Positions 8,601-14,926 of a stretch of DNA of 38,171 nucleotides are shown one piece after another. The notes below the pieces were generated by a model that saw only the letters and a list, made by a program, of their open reading frames with translations, was not told the DNA's origin and searched no databases. The translations under genes were made by a program, and so were the position numbers. The stretch is from a virus. The stretch lies in IMG/VR virus record IMGVR_UViG_3300007517_000168, positions 1 to 38,171 of that record; one strand, given 5' to 3'. The stretch's first letter is position 1, and each line of letters begins with the position of its first letter.

Positions 8601-9431
8601 GGTTGAGATATCTCTGTTGGCAACGTGCTGATTCTTGAGTCCACCAGCATCAGGAAAGAAAGTTACCGAGGAGATTTTCTTGAGGGCGATAGTTCTTTTT
8701 AATTCAGTGAGGGAGTTGGCAAAGTGTCCTGAAGCTGCACCGATAACCGAGAGTCCCCTGTCTTGGGAGAGCTTAAGGGGCTTGACTCCTGTGCCTTCAA
8801 CTAGACCCCAGTTGTCTCCGTTTAAGAAGATAGAAAGAGGGGAGCCACCTTCTAGATTCTTGCTTCTGCCTTCGCTAGACAACCAAGCATAGCGACCATC
8901 GCCAGTGGCTACATCGAAGCGAATCTGCAATCCGGTAATCAGTCCTTCGACGTTTCTCAACGGACAAAGGAAGCCAGAATCACGATTCATCAGCTTATTG
9001 GGTTGGTTAGCTCTGCCGGGGAGTAGTTCTGGAAGGTCAAAAGGCAATGCTTGGTAAGGAGTCACTGAGCGGAACATGGTACTCTCAATGGCTTCTAGGG
9101 TCAATCCCTTAGATAGCAATGTATCTCTGTGACCTTCGTTGAGGCTGAGATTATTGAGGATTTTCTTGTACCAGAAGTCCCTGTCAACTGGGGCTAATGT
9201 TGGTGGCTCGGCTGTTACAACGGGTTCAGCGAACTTTCTAGGGGCTGGAGCTTCATCTGTCGCTGTTAAGAAGCGTGTCCAAAGCCCATCGGAGGTCTTG
9301 CCACGGTTCAGATATCCTTCAACTTCTCCTTCTTCTTTGCGGCACAGTACACCTTTGTCGGTAGTTTTGCACCCAGAGATAGAATTACAGATTGGGCAGG
9401 GATTTTTCTTGGAACTTGCTAGGAATTTCAT
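5694..9431 (-). CDS. CyRepA1-family plasmid replication protein (Toprim-like plus helicase)
   Basis: This 1245-residue protein should initiate plasmid-type replication. A zinc finger sits at C12, C15, C21 and C30. Residues ~150-310 look like the DUF3854 Toprim-type region: an EGTGVKPL acidic loop, a GxxSGHFANS segment, and acidic residues in FFPDAGG and GDIDE. A P-loop helicase follows, with Walker A RSGLGTGKS at ~456-464 and Walker B LIILDE at ~543-548. The C-terminal ~600 residues are helical and charged. This architecture matches the cyanobacterial CyRepA1 family, which points to the host group and to an extrachromosomal life style. Its leader has a predicted antisense RNA on the other strand, and an RHH repressor-like gene lies just upstream. 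Confidence 0.85.
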   Translation of the reverse strand: MKFLASSKKNPCPICNSISGCKTTDKGVLCRKEEGEVEGYLNRGKTSDGLWTRFLTATDEAPAPRKFAEPVVTAEPPTLAPVDRDFWYKKILNNLSLNEGHRDTLLSKGLTLEAIESTMFRSVTPYQALPFDLPELLPGRANQPNKLMNRDSGFLCPLRNVEGLITGLQIRFDVATGDGRYAWLSSEGRSKNLEGGSPLSIFLNGDNWGLVEGTGVKPLKLSQDRGLSVIGAASGHFANSLTELKRTIALKKISSVTFFPDAGGLKNQHVANRDISTLAMLEELGLKVEVAFWGQLDKKDGDIDEISLDVKLLMLTPSEYKEMAVEYAPSDEARTRIAKKRIPMPSKTDKAKKVINVEFSEAPVKKSSGSIESQPLNPAETRQWELWQQLKTKFTPTHEFDSQGFIDFSRDIAPVLQPLTEMKELRQAINNGDNSAETSKNLESLRASLITLVALRSGLGTGKSYSLKALIILLKEAGVIDYVVAPLSTNALGRQLAQDIGATHIHDVVTNDLLGVPGGLVLCVDSFLRLSPAKLKSILPRTLIILDEVTGTQSHLVKSSTLRDRRTGVMGVYSEVLKGAGFVIALDGFLNDTNLRLLKELRDCGESFHAMDNQFSGNEERSVQLYIGHAASGFQRKIRDYLLAKPPTEAVPIGTDSLNSAKKLHKLVLSVNPKFKVLTITGENNSTKVNQFYVTSGGEEFFDVIIYTPALQSGVSFLNKEVETAFFCFYGVIESNLAAQMLRRYRAAKNFFVYCTKSVSWKSAIGGEVGEILEAQIQLIKADTEGMDSSSALELLTRKFNEYNASSLGRYDADISVARNYEYKNTGKCLRQTLESQGYNMTVTDACSDSALSEFMQRASRDNHEEAALAIIEAPDITVGEAEQLDSALSLTEEQRASLRRFGILNAFPGLEKTYIWDVENLADFLAKEKELRGASIARTRLLGIEDEAIRTKVRLSRYEQSQKHIVDCLEGNFAKTKLRKDLLLDKFIGSGIISEGDELFLEFAALVKSKPVRARLKNILGVEANNKTPMRVLSELLKTVGTKLAAQGNGNNRRYLVGLTHDSLALLFSITSTKMAAIATKYRKDEEIKEESTVPKVKDTKTVEAANAKTRAEWEREVNSQFAQGDVVVEQERMELKDIPLPAPVSEGQEPLKEVKGTNVAVQERQPVPTITEVDDRETPKIYDILDYQGGKYVFLYPDKYGDFNVFDITRNGFSSLAKGRSWKVSEDIISDEFVQYLEAIPTI

Positions 9432-9433
9432 GT

Positions 9434-9439
9434 TATAAT
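9434..9439 (+). promoter_or_regulatory. Extended -10 promoter for a predicted antisense RNA
   Basis: TGTTATAAT on the plus strand is a perfect TATAAT preceded by the TGn extension, 3 nt beyond the CyRepA1 start codon on the opposite strand. A weak TTGGAA lies 19 nt upstream (9409-9414). Transcription would begin near 9446 and meet the terminator at 9466-9497. Confidence 0.5.
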
Positions 9440-9445
9440 CAGGGG

Positions 9446-9497
9446 ATAAGTTTGACTACTTGGTTGGGGATTCTGCGAGGAGTCCCCTATTTTTTTT
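9446..9497 (+). ncRNA. Predicted ~52-nt antisense RNA to the CyRepA1 leader
   Basis: No protein gene on the plus strand explains a promoter and terminator here. Together they define a short RNA fully complementary to the leader of the CyRepA1 mRNA, which lies just upstream of that gene's ATG. Many plasmids limit replication with such counter-transcribed RNAs. The end consists of an 8-bp stem with a TGCGAG loop and eight T residues. The RNA is predicted, not shown. Confidence 0.5.
9466..9497 (+). terminator. Intrinsic terminator, plus strand
   Basis: GGGGATTC (9466-9473) pairs with GAGTCCCC (9480-9487) around a TGCGAG loop, followed after TA by eight T residues. It points right, opposite to both flanking genes, so it best fits the end of the predicted antisense RNA. 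Confidence 0.7.
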
Positions 9498-9507
9498 GAC
9501 TAAATCT

Positions 9508-9536
9508 ATGATAGCTAGATTTCTCGGAAGATGCAA
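9508..9536 (-). promoter_or_regulatory. Sigma70-like promoter of CyRepA1
   Basis: On the minus strand TTGCAT (9531-9536) and TATCAT (9508-9513) are 17 bp apart. Transcription would start near 9501, leaving a leader of about 70 nt. The predicted antisense RNA covers most of it, ending just at the sense start. Confidence 0.5.
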
Positions 9537-9579
9537 TGGCTGAACCCCACTAATGGAGTCCTGTTGAGCAATTAAGGCA

Positions 9580-9951
9580 TTAACTTTCGACATCCTTTGG
9601 TAGTAATCCTCTTTTAATTAACTCAGCACGGGTTGATTCACGGATTAGATCAGCCTTGTCTCTGGAGGACATCCGTTCTAGAGCCTGAGTGGAATCCTTT
9701 TCAAACCGGATACTGATAGGGGAAGATGACGTATTCTTGCCTCTATTAAAGAGGGAGTTGCCTTTTCGCTTCTGCTTCAGAACTCCGTTCCTTATGAAAG
9801 GTGCGCTCAAGGTCTCTCCAGAGAAGTCAGAGATGGAAACATCTTCTGGGATGGAGTTGCTCAACGGGAAGTCTCTGTAGGTTCTGCGAGAGGGCTTAGG
9901 TAGCTCTGGTACGGATTGGGTTTCTTCAGTGCTGGAATCTAATGGGTTCAT
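9580..9951 (-). CDS. Ribbon-helix-helix protein, likely replication or copy repressor
   Basis: The 123-residue protein has a basic, Ser/Pro-rich N-terminal half. Residues ~78-117 look like a CopG/RHH DNA-binding unit: a strand SISIRFEKDS, then a helix-turn-helix-like RDKADLIRESTRAELIKRG. The start at 9951 is chosen over an upstream ATG at 9999 because AGGAGA lies 8 nt before it and a promoter-like TGCTATACT lies at 9979-9984, inside the longer version. It is encoded just upstream of and in the same direction as CyRepA1, the usual place for a plasmid copy-control repressor. That role is inferred from position and fold. Confidence 0.65.
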   Translation of the reverse strand: MNPLDSSTEETQSVPELPKPSRRTYRDFPLSNSIPEDVSISDFSGETLSAPFIRNGVLKQKRKGNSLFNRGKNTSSSPISIRFEKDSTQALERMSSRDKADLIRESTRAELIKRGLLPKDVES

Positions 9952-9978
9952 CGTGGTCTCCTGTTGTTGTATTCTAAT

Positions 9979-9984
9979 AGTATA
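9979..9984 (-). promoter_or_regulatory. Extended -10 promoter for the RHH gene
   Basis: The minus strand reads TGCTATACT, an extended -10 element, about 28 nt before the RHH ATG. AGGAGA follows in the short leader. A -35 box is not convincing. The nearest TTGTGC is at a 19-bp spacing. Confidence 0.45.
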
Positions 9985-10045
9985 GCATAAAGAAAACAAT
10001 AAAGCACAAATAAAGATAGGAAAGCCAGATATAGCTGAGGTGGCA

Positions 10046-10078
10046 ATAAAAAAGTACCCAACCTTTCGGTCAAGTACT
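10046..10078 (-). terminator. Intrinsic terminator of the two-paralogue operon
   Basis: On the minus strand an 11-bp stem (AGTACTTGACC with GGTTGGGTACT, three wobble pairs) closes a GAAA tetraloop and runs directly into six T residues. It lies ~65 nt after the stop of the gene ending at 10145 and separates that operon from the RHH-CyRepA1 unit. Confidence 0.75.
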
Positions 10079-10109
10079 CCGTGGATATCGCCGATTTCAG
10101 GGGATTCTA

Positions 10110-10131
10110 CATTCCTCAGATGTGAGGTATG
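10110..10131. promoter_or_regulatory. Short inverted repeat after the 10145 gene
   Basis: CATTCCTCA and TGAGGTATG pair at 8 of 9 positions around a GATG loop. There is no T run, so it may be an operator or an accessory hairpin rather than a terminator. Confidence 0.35.
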
Positions 10132-10144
10132 TAAAATCTGCCCA

Positions 10145-10774
10145 CTAGTCCTCTGTCCACTCTTCGAGTTGTGCCAGCTTATTTCTTACTCTCTCTCCTA
10201 ATAGTTGCAGTGAAGTCTCCATGTCTGGAGGCTTGCCGTAGTAACCCCTATATAATGTCTCGTGATCAATCATGTCTCTGAGTTCCCCTGAAACAAGGTC
10301 TCGCAGTAACTCACCCCAGCTATACCAGAGATCGTACTTCTTCTCGTCTTGCTTCCAGAACTCCTCGTGTTCAGAGACTCCTTCGAGATCGTCGAACTCA
10401 CCTTCCCACATTCCCGGCTCACCACCTAGGGGCATCTCCAGATTGATTCCGGTTGCATTCCAGATAAGAGTTTCATAATGCGAAATCTGGAACAGTTCTC
10501 GGTTTGTGTAATCTGTCTTGGTTCGGTCGTAGAGTTCATCCCTGAGCTTTTTCCAAGATGGGTGGAACTGCATTCTAAAGCGAGAGGAGAGTAGTCCTTG
10601 TAACCTTCGTGGCGAGATTATAGAGACAGACTGGGAGATTCCGGGAAGCTGGACATCAACGGTGTTTTCTAGTTCCAGTTCTTTAGTCCACTCGATTTGG
10701 TACATTCCGTTCTTGCCAGTGTGTTGAATCTCTTCGGCTTCTTTCATTGATATTATCTTTCGAGTTGATGGCAT
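10145..10774 (-). CDS. Paralogue B of a tandem pair, unknown function, 209 aa
   Basis: No known family is recognised. It aligns along nearly its whole length with the next upstream gene (10833-11558). Shared landmarks in order are IEWT-LELxNTV-V-LPG, SRFxMxFHPSWxKLRD, a YNxxI--AxGxNxEMP segment, a WEG-containing acidic loop, a xxEFWxxDxxxYxLWxxW segment and a xKPPxM near the end. The protein is acidic, Trp-rich and has no membrane segment. It follows its paralogue in the same direction and ends at a strong terminator. Its location beside replication genes suggests an accessory or establishment role, but nothing in the sequence proves it. Confidence 0.7.
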   Translation of the reverse strand: MPSTRKIISMKEAEEIQHTGKNGMYQIEWTKELELENTVDVQLPGISQSVSIISPRRLQGLLSSRFRMQFHPSWKKLRDELYDRTKTDYTNRELFQISHYETLIWNATGINLEMPLGGEPGMWEGEFDDLEGVSEHEEFWKQDEKKYDLWYSWGELLRDLVSGELRDMIDHETLYRGYYGKPPDMETSLQLLGERVRNKLAQLEEWTED

Positions 10775-10832
10775 TCTTTTAGTCCTGAGTTGTTCGTTAA
10801 TTGTTTTTTCTGTCGGGGAAGGCGCAATAGAG

Positions 10833-11558
10833 TTAGCTGCCGACTCTCTTGCTAATCATTCTGCCCAGTCTTCCTAAAGCGAGTTGCATTGTTGGAGGCT
10901 TCTGTTGGAATCCCCTCCCAGCCACTTCATCTTGAAGCAGGAGCATAAGCTCTTTCTTGACCATCTTGTCGAACTCGTTACTCCAGTTAACCCAGAGTTC
11001 ATAGTCAGCGTTGTCTTCAACCCAGAACTCGTAGTGATCATGGTCTCCACATTGAGTGTCGTCGCCTTCCCAGAGCCCTGCTCCGCAACCATTGGGCATT
11101 TCAAAGTTAACCCCGATTGCTTCGTGCAAGATAGCGTTGTATTGCTGGATCAAGAATAACTGCTTGTGGGAGTAGTCCACGGAGTCGGGGCTATACAGGG
11201 AATCTCTGAGCTTTTGCCAAGAGGGATGGAACGCCATCTTGAATCGAGAGGGGAAGACCTTGTTAATTGCTCTGGCTGAGATTACGCTCACTGGCTTATT
11301 GAAGCCGGGAAGTTTCACCTCTACAGTATTAGCCAGTTCCAATGCTTCTGTCCATTCAATCCTGTAATTGCCTTCTGAGCCTCTACGAGCTATTTGTGTC
11401 GCTTTCTGGATTGAAACTAATGTCCATTGCTCAAAGCAGCAGTCATCTGAACTCTGGTGGGTTGATCTTCCTACTGTAGAATCTAGTACCCTGCCTAGTG
11501 CTTGATAAGACAAGTCACGGTCGGCACTGAAGTTACTTTTGTTTTGCTGAAATGCCAT
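10833..11558 (-). CDS. Paralogue A of a tandem pair, unknown function, 241 aa
   Basis: This is the longer member of the pair with 10145-10774 and has an extra ~45 N-terminal residues rich in Ser and Gln. From residue ~47 the two share the ordered motifs IEWTxxLELxNTV, FHPSWxKLRDxLY, NxEMP and WEG. The similarity implies one ancestral gene duplicated in place. The acidic loop here has a Cys and two His (CGDHDHYEF) that the paralogue lacks. The start is supported by GGAG 8-9 nt upstream. The gene is divergent from the plus-strand pair at 11737. Confidence 0.7.
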   Translation of the reverse strand: MAFQQNKSNFSADRDLSYQALGRVLDSTVGRSTHQSSDDCCFEQWTLVSIQKATQIARRGSEGNYRIEWTEALELANTVEVKLPGFNKPVSVISARAINKVFPSRFKMAFHPSWQKLRDSLYSPDSVDYSHKQLFLIQQYNAILHEAIGVNFEMPNGCGAGLWEGDDTQCGDHDHYEFWVEDNADYELWVNWSNEFDKMVKKELMLLLQDEVAGRGFQQKPPTMQLALGRLGRMISKRVGS

Positions 11559-11606
11559 GAGAAACTCCGTTTGTTTTGTTAGTTGGCTTTTTCTTTGTTG
11601 GGACGA

Positions 11607-11626
11607 AGCCTACTCCCAGTCGGGCT
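11607..11626. promoter_or_regulatory. Inverted repeat in the divergent 11559-11736 region
   Basis: AGCC-ACT and AGT-GGCT pair around a CCC loop, between two divergent transcription units. It could be an operator for either. It carries no useful T tract on either strand. Confidence 0.3.
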
Positions 11627-11672
11627 TGTGCCCTTTTGCTACCAGTCGATTTGAAGTTATGTTGCTTCCTCT

Positions 11673-11682
11673 GGGGAAGATA
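11673..11682 (+). promoter_or_regulatory. GGGGAAGATA late-type motif upstream of 11737
   Basis: The motif lies 54 nt before the ATG at 11737, the longest gap of the set, and has no TGGCTCTC companion. A TACAAT sequence 15 nt downstream could be an alternative sigma70 -10 element. Confidence 0.4.
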
Positions 11683-11736
11683 GTCTTAGAGCTACAATAG
11701 ATTAAGTTAGTTATATTGAATAATTTGAGAGGCTTC

Positions 11737-12102
11737 ATGCCCAACATTTCTTTTTCTTCCAATGGAGCCGTCTTCACGATATCTGCCCCTGCCTTGGTTT
11801 CCCGACTCCCTGAGATTAGCCGGATTGCCCTAGAGGAAGGATACTCTGCTGAAAAGTTTATCAAGTTCGACTTCATCAGGAAAGGGCAGAACGGCTCAGG
11901 AATCTTTTTTATCTCGAAGCCAAAGAACAATCAACATTCGGCTTTTTGTTATTTCTATTCCGCCGATAGCAGGGGTCGGGATTATCCGGCGGAAATCAAG
12001 GACTTCGTGGCAACCTCTTATTCGACTAGGACAACCCAGTTAGAGGAGTTGATCACACAGATGTTCAGGGGCATGGAACGATTTAACAAAGGGAGAAAAT
12101 AA
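11737..12102 (+). CDS. Paralogue 1 of an unknown tandem pair, 121 aa
   Basis: The ATG at 11737 is preferred to a TTG seven codons earlier because GAGAGG sits just upstream. The N-terminus (SFSSNGAVF, then LVSRLPEI) matches that of the next gene (TFLSNGASF, LVREHPEI), so the two are probably diverged duplicates. The rest is mixed alpha/beta with no known motif. Its stop overlaps the next ATG by one base, so they are co-translated. Function is unknown. A GGGGAAGATA motif upstream may place it with the virion regulon. Confidence 0.65.
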   Translation: MPNISFSSNGAVFTISAPALVSRLPEISRIALEEGYSAEKFIKFDFIRKGQNGSGIFFISKPKNNQHSAFCYFYSADSRGRDYPAEIKDFVATSYSTRTTQLEELITQMFRGMERFNKGRK

Positions 12103-12473
12103 TGAGACGGACGTTTCTTAGTAATGGGGCATCGTTCTGCGTTGAGGATACCAAACTGGTCAGGGAGCATCCAGAGATTTGGAATTTACTAGATGATGTC
12201 AAAGCCACTGCCGATTACTGCGCTGAGGTAGTAATGGAATGGGGGCAGATGAAGATACTGGGTGTTTGCCTTATAGACATGACTGAAGGCTCGGAGTCAG
12301 CAAATATGGTGTTCTTTTCTCTGGACGAGAATGGGAAGCCTTGTGAGCGGATGATAGCGATGTATGTTGCAGACAGGTACATTGGGAACTCCCTGTTCTA
12401 CAACGAAGCGGTCGAGGGTGTCTCTAAGATAATGCTCAGGGATTTAGCGAGGATGAGTGCGGGGCAGCTCTAG
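12102..12473 (+). CDS. Paralogue 2 of an unknown tandem pair, 123 aa
   Basis: It shares the SNGAxF-LVxxxPEI start with the preceding gene and then diverges. The middle contains an alternating hydrophobic strand pattern (ILGVCLIDM, ANMVFFSLD) suggesting a small beta-sheet domain. No catalytic motif is recognised. The gene ends 4 bp inside the end of the leftward gene at 12470, a tight convergent junction. Confidence 0.65.
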   Translation: MRRTFLSNGASFCVEDTKLVREHPEIWNLLDDVKATADYCAEVVMEWGQMKILGVCLIDMTEGSESANMVFFSLDENGKPCERMIAMYVADRYIGNSLFYNEAVEGVSKIMLRDLARMSAGQL

Positions 12474-12967
12474 GGTAGGAGTTGGTTCAGACCCCAGATT
12501 ACTTGGACGAGACCGTGAGCCTCGATAGCAAGCTCCTTGATTATTTCGAGGAGCTTCTCTGTGACTCTCTGAACTTTCAGGGGGATATCAGCCCTAGAGA
12601 TAATCAGGAAGGCGACCCAAGCAAATTGGAGAGCCACTAACAGGGCGAAGCTGGCGAGAGGGGCGACGTACTTGTTCACGTAACTAAATTCATCAGCGAG
12701 AGCCTTGAGTCCTGCCTCTGGGCGGAAGGGGCTAGAGGAGACTTCTTCAGGAACTGTGGTAGTTATTTTACCCGCTCCTGATATTTCTAGGAGTCCCTGA
12801 GACACTCCGCTCAATACAATGGGTTCAACGTCAGGGGCTACAACTTCTATTGCGTTCAACTCGGCTAGGGCAGCAGCGAGAACTTCGGTCTTCAAGCTCA
12901 ATTTGGGAATGATGGAGCCATTGGCTTGGAACTGGCGGAGAGCGTCTTTGATTTCAGTGCGGTTCAT
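12470..12967 (-). CDS. Membrane-anchored protein with SAP-like N-terminus, 165 aa
   Basis: The ATG at 12967 is chosen because AGAGGA lies about 10 nt upstream; a longer frame to 13030 lacks this. Residues 1-38 resemble a small helix-extended-helix (SAP/Rho-N-like) module, EIKDALRQFQANG, then a basic LSLKTEVLAAAL helix. A linker follows. One strong transmembrane helix lies at ~103-125 (ASFALLVALQFAWVAFLII), then an amphipathic helix. The layout, a soluble head on a membrane stem, resembles the membrane receiver encoded at 1214-1816 only in its tail. Roles in lysis or in membrane tethering of DNA are both possible; neither is shown. Confidence 0.6.
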   Translation of the reverse strand: MNRTEIKDALRQFQANGSIIPKLSLKTEVLAAALAELNAIEVVAPDVEPIVLSGVSQGLLEISGAGKITTTVPEEVSSSPFRPEAGLKALADEFSYVNKYVAPLASFALLVALQFAWVAFLIISRADIPLKVQRVTEKLLEIIKELAIEAHGLVQVIWGLNQLLP

Positions 12968-13077
12968 TGGTGGTTTCCTCTTTGTGGTTATGTCCCCATT
13001 GTAGCGCAAGGAAAACAAGAGCGTATCCACCTAGGGGTAGGTCTTTATGATTAGACTGTAAGGCAATATTAAGAATA

Positions 13078-13276
13078 GAGAGCCAGTATAGAAAAGGGTA
13101 ATGTCTGTATTATAGAGAGGCTTTTTATGTAAGAAAAACACTCTATATTAGCGTCCATGAGAAGCCTTGTTGTCTATATAGTTTTGGCATTCTCGTGGAC
13201 GGGCTTAGACCCTGCTGAATAAGGGTTTCAGCCATTTACCCGCCGATTACATTTTCTCGTCCGATTACTGGCTTTC
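13078..13276 (-). repeat. ~195-bp intergenic repeat, copy 2 (inverted)
   Basis: This copy is inverted relative to copies 1 and 3. Its ends are GAGAGCCAGT (13078-13087) and ACTGGCTTTC (13267-13276, one change). The internal inverted repeat is GTCCATGAGAA (13153-13163) with TTCTCGTGGAC (13190-13200). Identity with copy 3 continues past the end into AGAATAGAGAGCC. It separates the divergent genes at 12967 (leftward) and 13333 (rightward). Confidence 0.85.
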
Positions 13277-13309
13277 TGAGTCCATTGTCTTTCCGGGATT
13301 CCGAGGGTT

Positions 13310-13319
13310 GGGGAAGATA
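13310..13319 (+). promoter_or_regulatory. GGGGAAGATA late-type motif upstream of 13333
   Basis: The motif lies 13 nt before the ATG. A TGGCTTTC variant of the companion octamer is 33 nt upstream, at the edge of repeat copy 2. Confidence 0.55.
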
Positions 13320-13332
13320 AAAAGAAAGCCCT

Positions 13333-13998
13333 ATGCCTTCAACTAGCGACGGAACCATCAATCGACTCAACCGCAGCTTTAAGTATGTCGGAGTCACAAT
13401 GCACATGGCACTCTTTGATTTGACCCTGTATTCTGCGACAATCACTGCGACAGTCGTGGGAAACATAATCAACTCCGCCGCTCATGGACTAGCCAATGGC
13501 GTAAGAGTCAGACTGACCTCAACAGGAAACCTACCCAATCCGTTAAGCACTGGGGTCGACTACTTTGTTATTGGAACCACAGCAGGAACTTACCAGTTAG
13601 CCCTAGCTAGAGGTGGTTCTGCTATTGCCTTAATCACAGCCGGAACAGGAACAATCACTGCCTCGGAACAAATCCCTAACGTCACCGACTCTCTGCCAGT
13701 GTGGGCTAGGTTGGAAGTTGACTACAGAGGATCAGCACGACAAGTCGTTTCCTTCTCAGCAGCCTCCCCAGTACTGGTAGGCACTGGCTGGGGCTATCCA
13801 CCAGTCGTCTGTCGGTTCAGTCCCACGACTGCCTCTGTTAACTATCGCCTAATGGGAATCATCATGGACGGCAATGCAACCCGTGGAAATACCACGGGCT
13901 ACATCGACTTCTTCACTGACTATCAGTTCTCGATTACCATCGGCAACGGAAGCAATGCCGACTTCGTTTATTCCCCAGTCTTCACGACCGGGATATAA
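13333..13998 (+). CDS. Phage virion protein, probable tail/fibre domain
   Basis: The 221-residue protein is rich in Thr, Ser, Gly and Ala with alternating beta-strands. Residues ~48-100 (HGLANGVRVRLTSTG, then DYFVIGTTAGTYQLA) form a small beta domain often found in phage tail and fibre proteins. There is no signal peptide or enzyme motif. It is a single-gene unit with its own GGGGAAGATA motif 13 nt upstream and converges on the gene ending at 13982, overlapping it by 17 bp. The exact place in the particle is unknown. Confidence 0.6.
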   Translation: MPSTSDGTINRLNRSFKYVGVTMHMALFDLTLYSATITATVVGNIINSAAHGLANGVRVRLTSTGNLPNPLSTGVDYFVIGTTAGTYQLALARGGSAIALITAGTGTITASEQIPNVTDSLPVWARLEVDYRGSARQVVSFSAASPVLVGTGWGYPPVVCRFSPTTASVNYRLMGIIMDGNATRGNTTGYIDFFTDYQFSITIGNGSNADFVYSPVFTTGI

Positions 13999-14200
13999 CA
14001 GGGAATTTAACTAGCGTATTATAATGAGTGCCCTGTCCGGGATTTATGACAGGGTACACTTCTTCCTCGCACAAGGGATTCGTTAGCCTGATGATAGGCT
14101 CATCAGTGTGGACTAATAGTATTCCGCAAAAAATCCCCTGAGCAGAGATGTCACAGGAGATAGCGAAAACTTCCCCGCCTTCAAGACAAGGATAATTCAT
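13982..14200 (-). CDS. Small hypothetical protein, 72 aa, coupled to the tail tube gene
   Basis: The ATG overlaps the stop of the upstream gene (TAATG), so it is translationally coupled to the probable tail tube protein. Four Cys residues are spread over a mixed hydrophobic sequence. No family is recognised. It overlaps the end of the convergent virion gene at 13998 by 17 bp. Confidence 0.5.
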   Translation of the reverse strand: MNYPCLEGGEVFAISCDISAQGIFCGILLVHTDEPIIRLTNPLCEEEVYPVINPGQGTHYNTLVKFPVISRS

Positions 14201-14889
14201 TAGGGAGCCAATAGAGGGGGAGTATCTTCGACTGCTCCAGAAATCGTCAGTTCGACATCTGCTGTCACAAAATCAGCAGCCGCACTGGAGACACTGGCAT
14301 CAGCTAAGACAGCCTTCCCAAGAATGATCCTACCTCTGGAGTAATCAACACTAGGAGCCTCATATTCTAACATTGCCCAAACCGTGTCTTGGGCAAAAAA
14401 AGCCTCGTGGCAAATCTTCAGTCCGGGGTTTGAGTGATGGAGAAATCCAGGAGCCGCAATACTAGCTGAGATTTCAGTAGTCACGGTTTGTTTGAACCCA
14501 CCAGTATTCAATGTGGAGATGTCAGAGGTTGCAGCGGAGGCTGTATAGTCGACTGAGGAACGATCAAAGATTTCAGGGGGAAACTGAGCGGCGGCAGCGA
14601 CAGCAATGGCAGACTCCACAGGGGTTACGACTAAAGTAGTCGCACCGCTTAGAGCGGTCTCTGCAAGTTTGACAACAATTTCTTTTCCATTGACAGCCCT
14701 GAATAATAACCAGTTACCTTTATCAATTTGTTGAGTAATTCCAGATACCGCTAGAGACGTGGCAAGACGGGCGGCAGCAGTTGTGACTGTGACGGTAGCA
14801 ATAGTAGTGGAAGGCTTTATCTCTCCCAAGCATACTCGGATGATAGAACGCCAACCCTTTCTTGGTACGTGCGAGGCAATTATTCCCAT
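14200..14889 (-). CDS. Probable major tail (tube) protein
   Basis: The 229-residue Ala/Thr/Val-rich protein contains a segment at ~40-95 that alternates strands around GNWLLFRAVNGKEIVVKL and GATTLVVTP. This is a fold pattern common in tail tube and related phage structural proteins. It has no Cys-rich or catalytic feature. AGGAGA lies just before the ATG, and GGGGAAAATA lies 23 nt upstream. Neighbours are small head-tail or tail genes on the same strand, which fits a tail gene. A capsid or decoration role cannot be excluded. Confidence 0.5.
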   Translation of the reverse strand: MGIIASHVPRKGWRSIIRVCLGEIKPSTTIATVTVTTAAARLATSLAVSGITQQIDKGNWLLFRAVNGKEIVVKLAETALSGATTLVVTPVESAIAVAAAAQFPPEIFDRSSVDYTASAATSDISTLNTGGFKQTVTTEISASIAAPGFLHHSNPGLKICHEAFFAQDTVWAMLEYEAPSVDYSRGRIILGKAVLADASVSSAAADFVTADVELTISGAVEDTPPLLAP

Positions 14890-14912
14890 AAAAGGTCTCC
14901 TGTGATTTCTTC

Positions 14913-14922
14913 TATTTTCCCC
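14913..14922 (-). promoter_or_regulatory. GGGGAAAATA late-type motif upstream of 14889
   Basis: The motif sits 23 nt before the ATG, in the short gap after the preceding gene stop. There is no TGGCTCTC companion. It would add a promoter inside the 16201-13982 gene run, boosting the presumed abundant tail protein. Confidence 0.5.
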
Positions 14923-14926
14923 AAAT

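Noticed and set aside
6073-9438. Several plus-strand open frames inside CyRepA1
   Set aside because: They are Ser/Leu-rich shadows of a clear 1245-residue gene, with low-complexity products and no supporting signals.
12470-12967. The single-pass membrane protein as a holin
   Set aside because: It has only one strong helix and a large soluble head, and no endolysin gene lies nearby. The lysis role was left as a possibility only.
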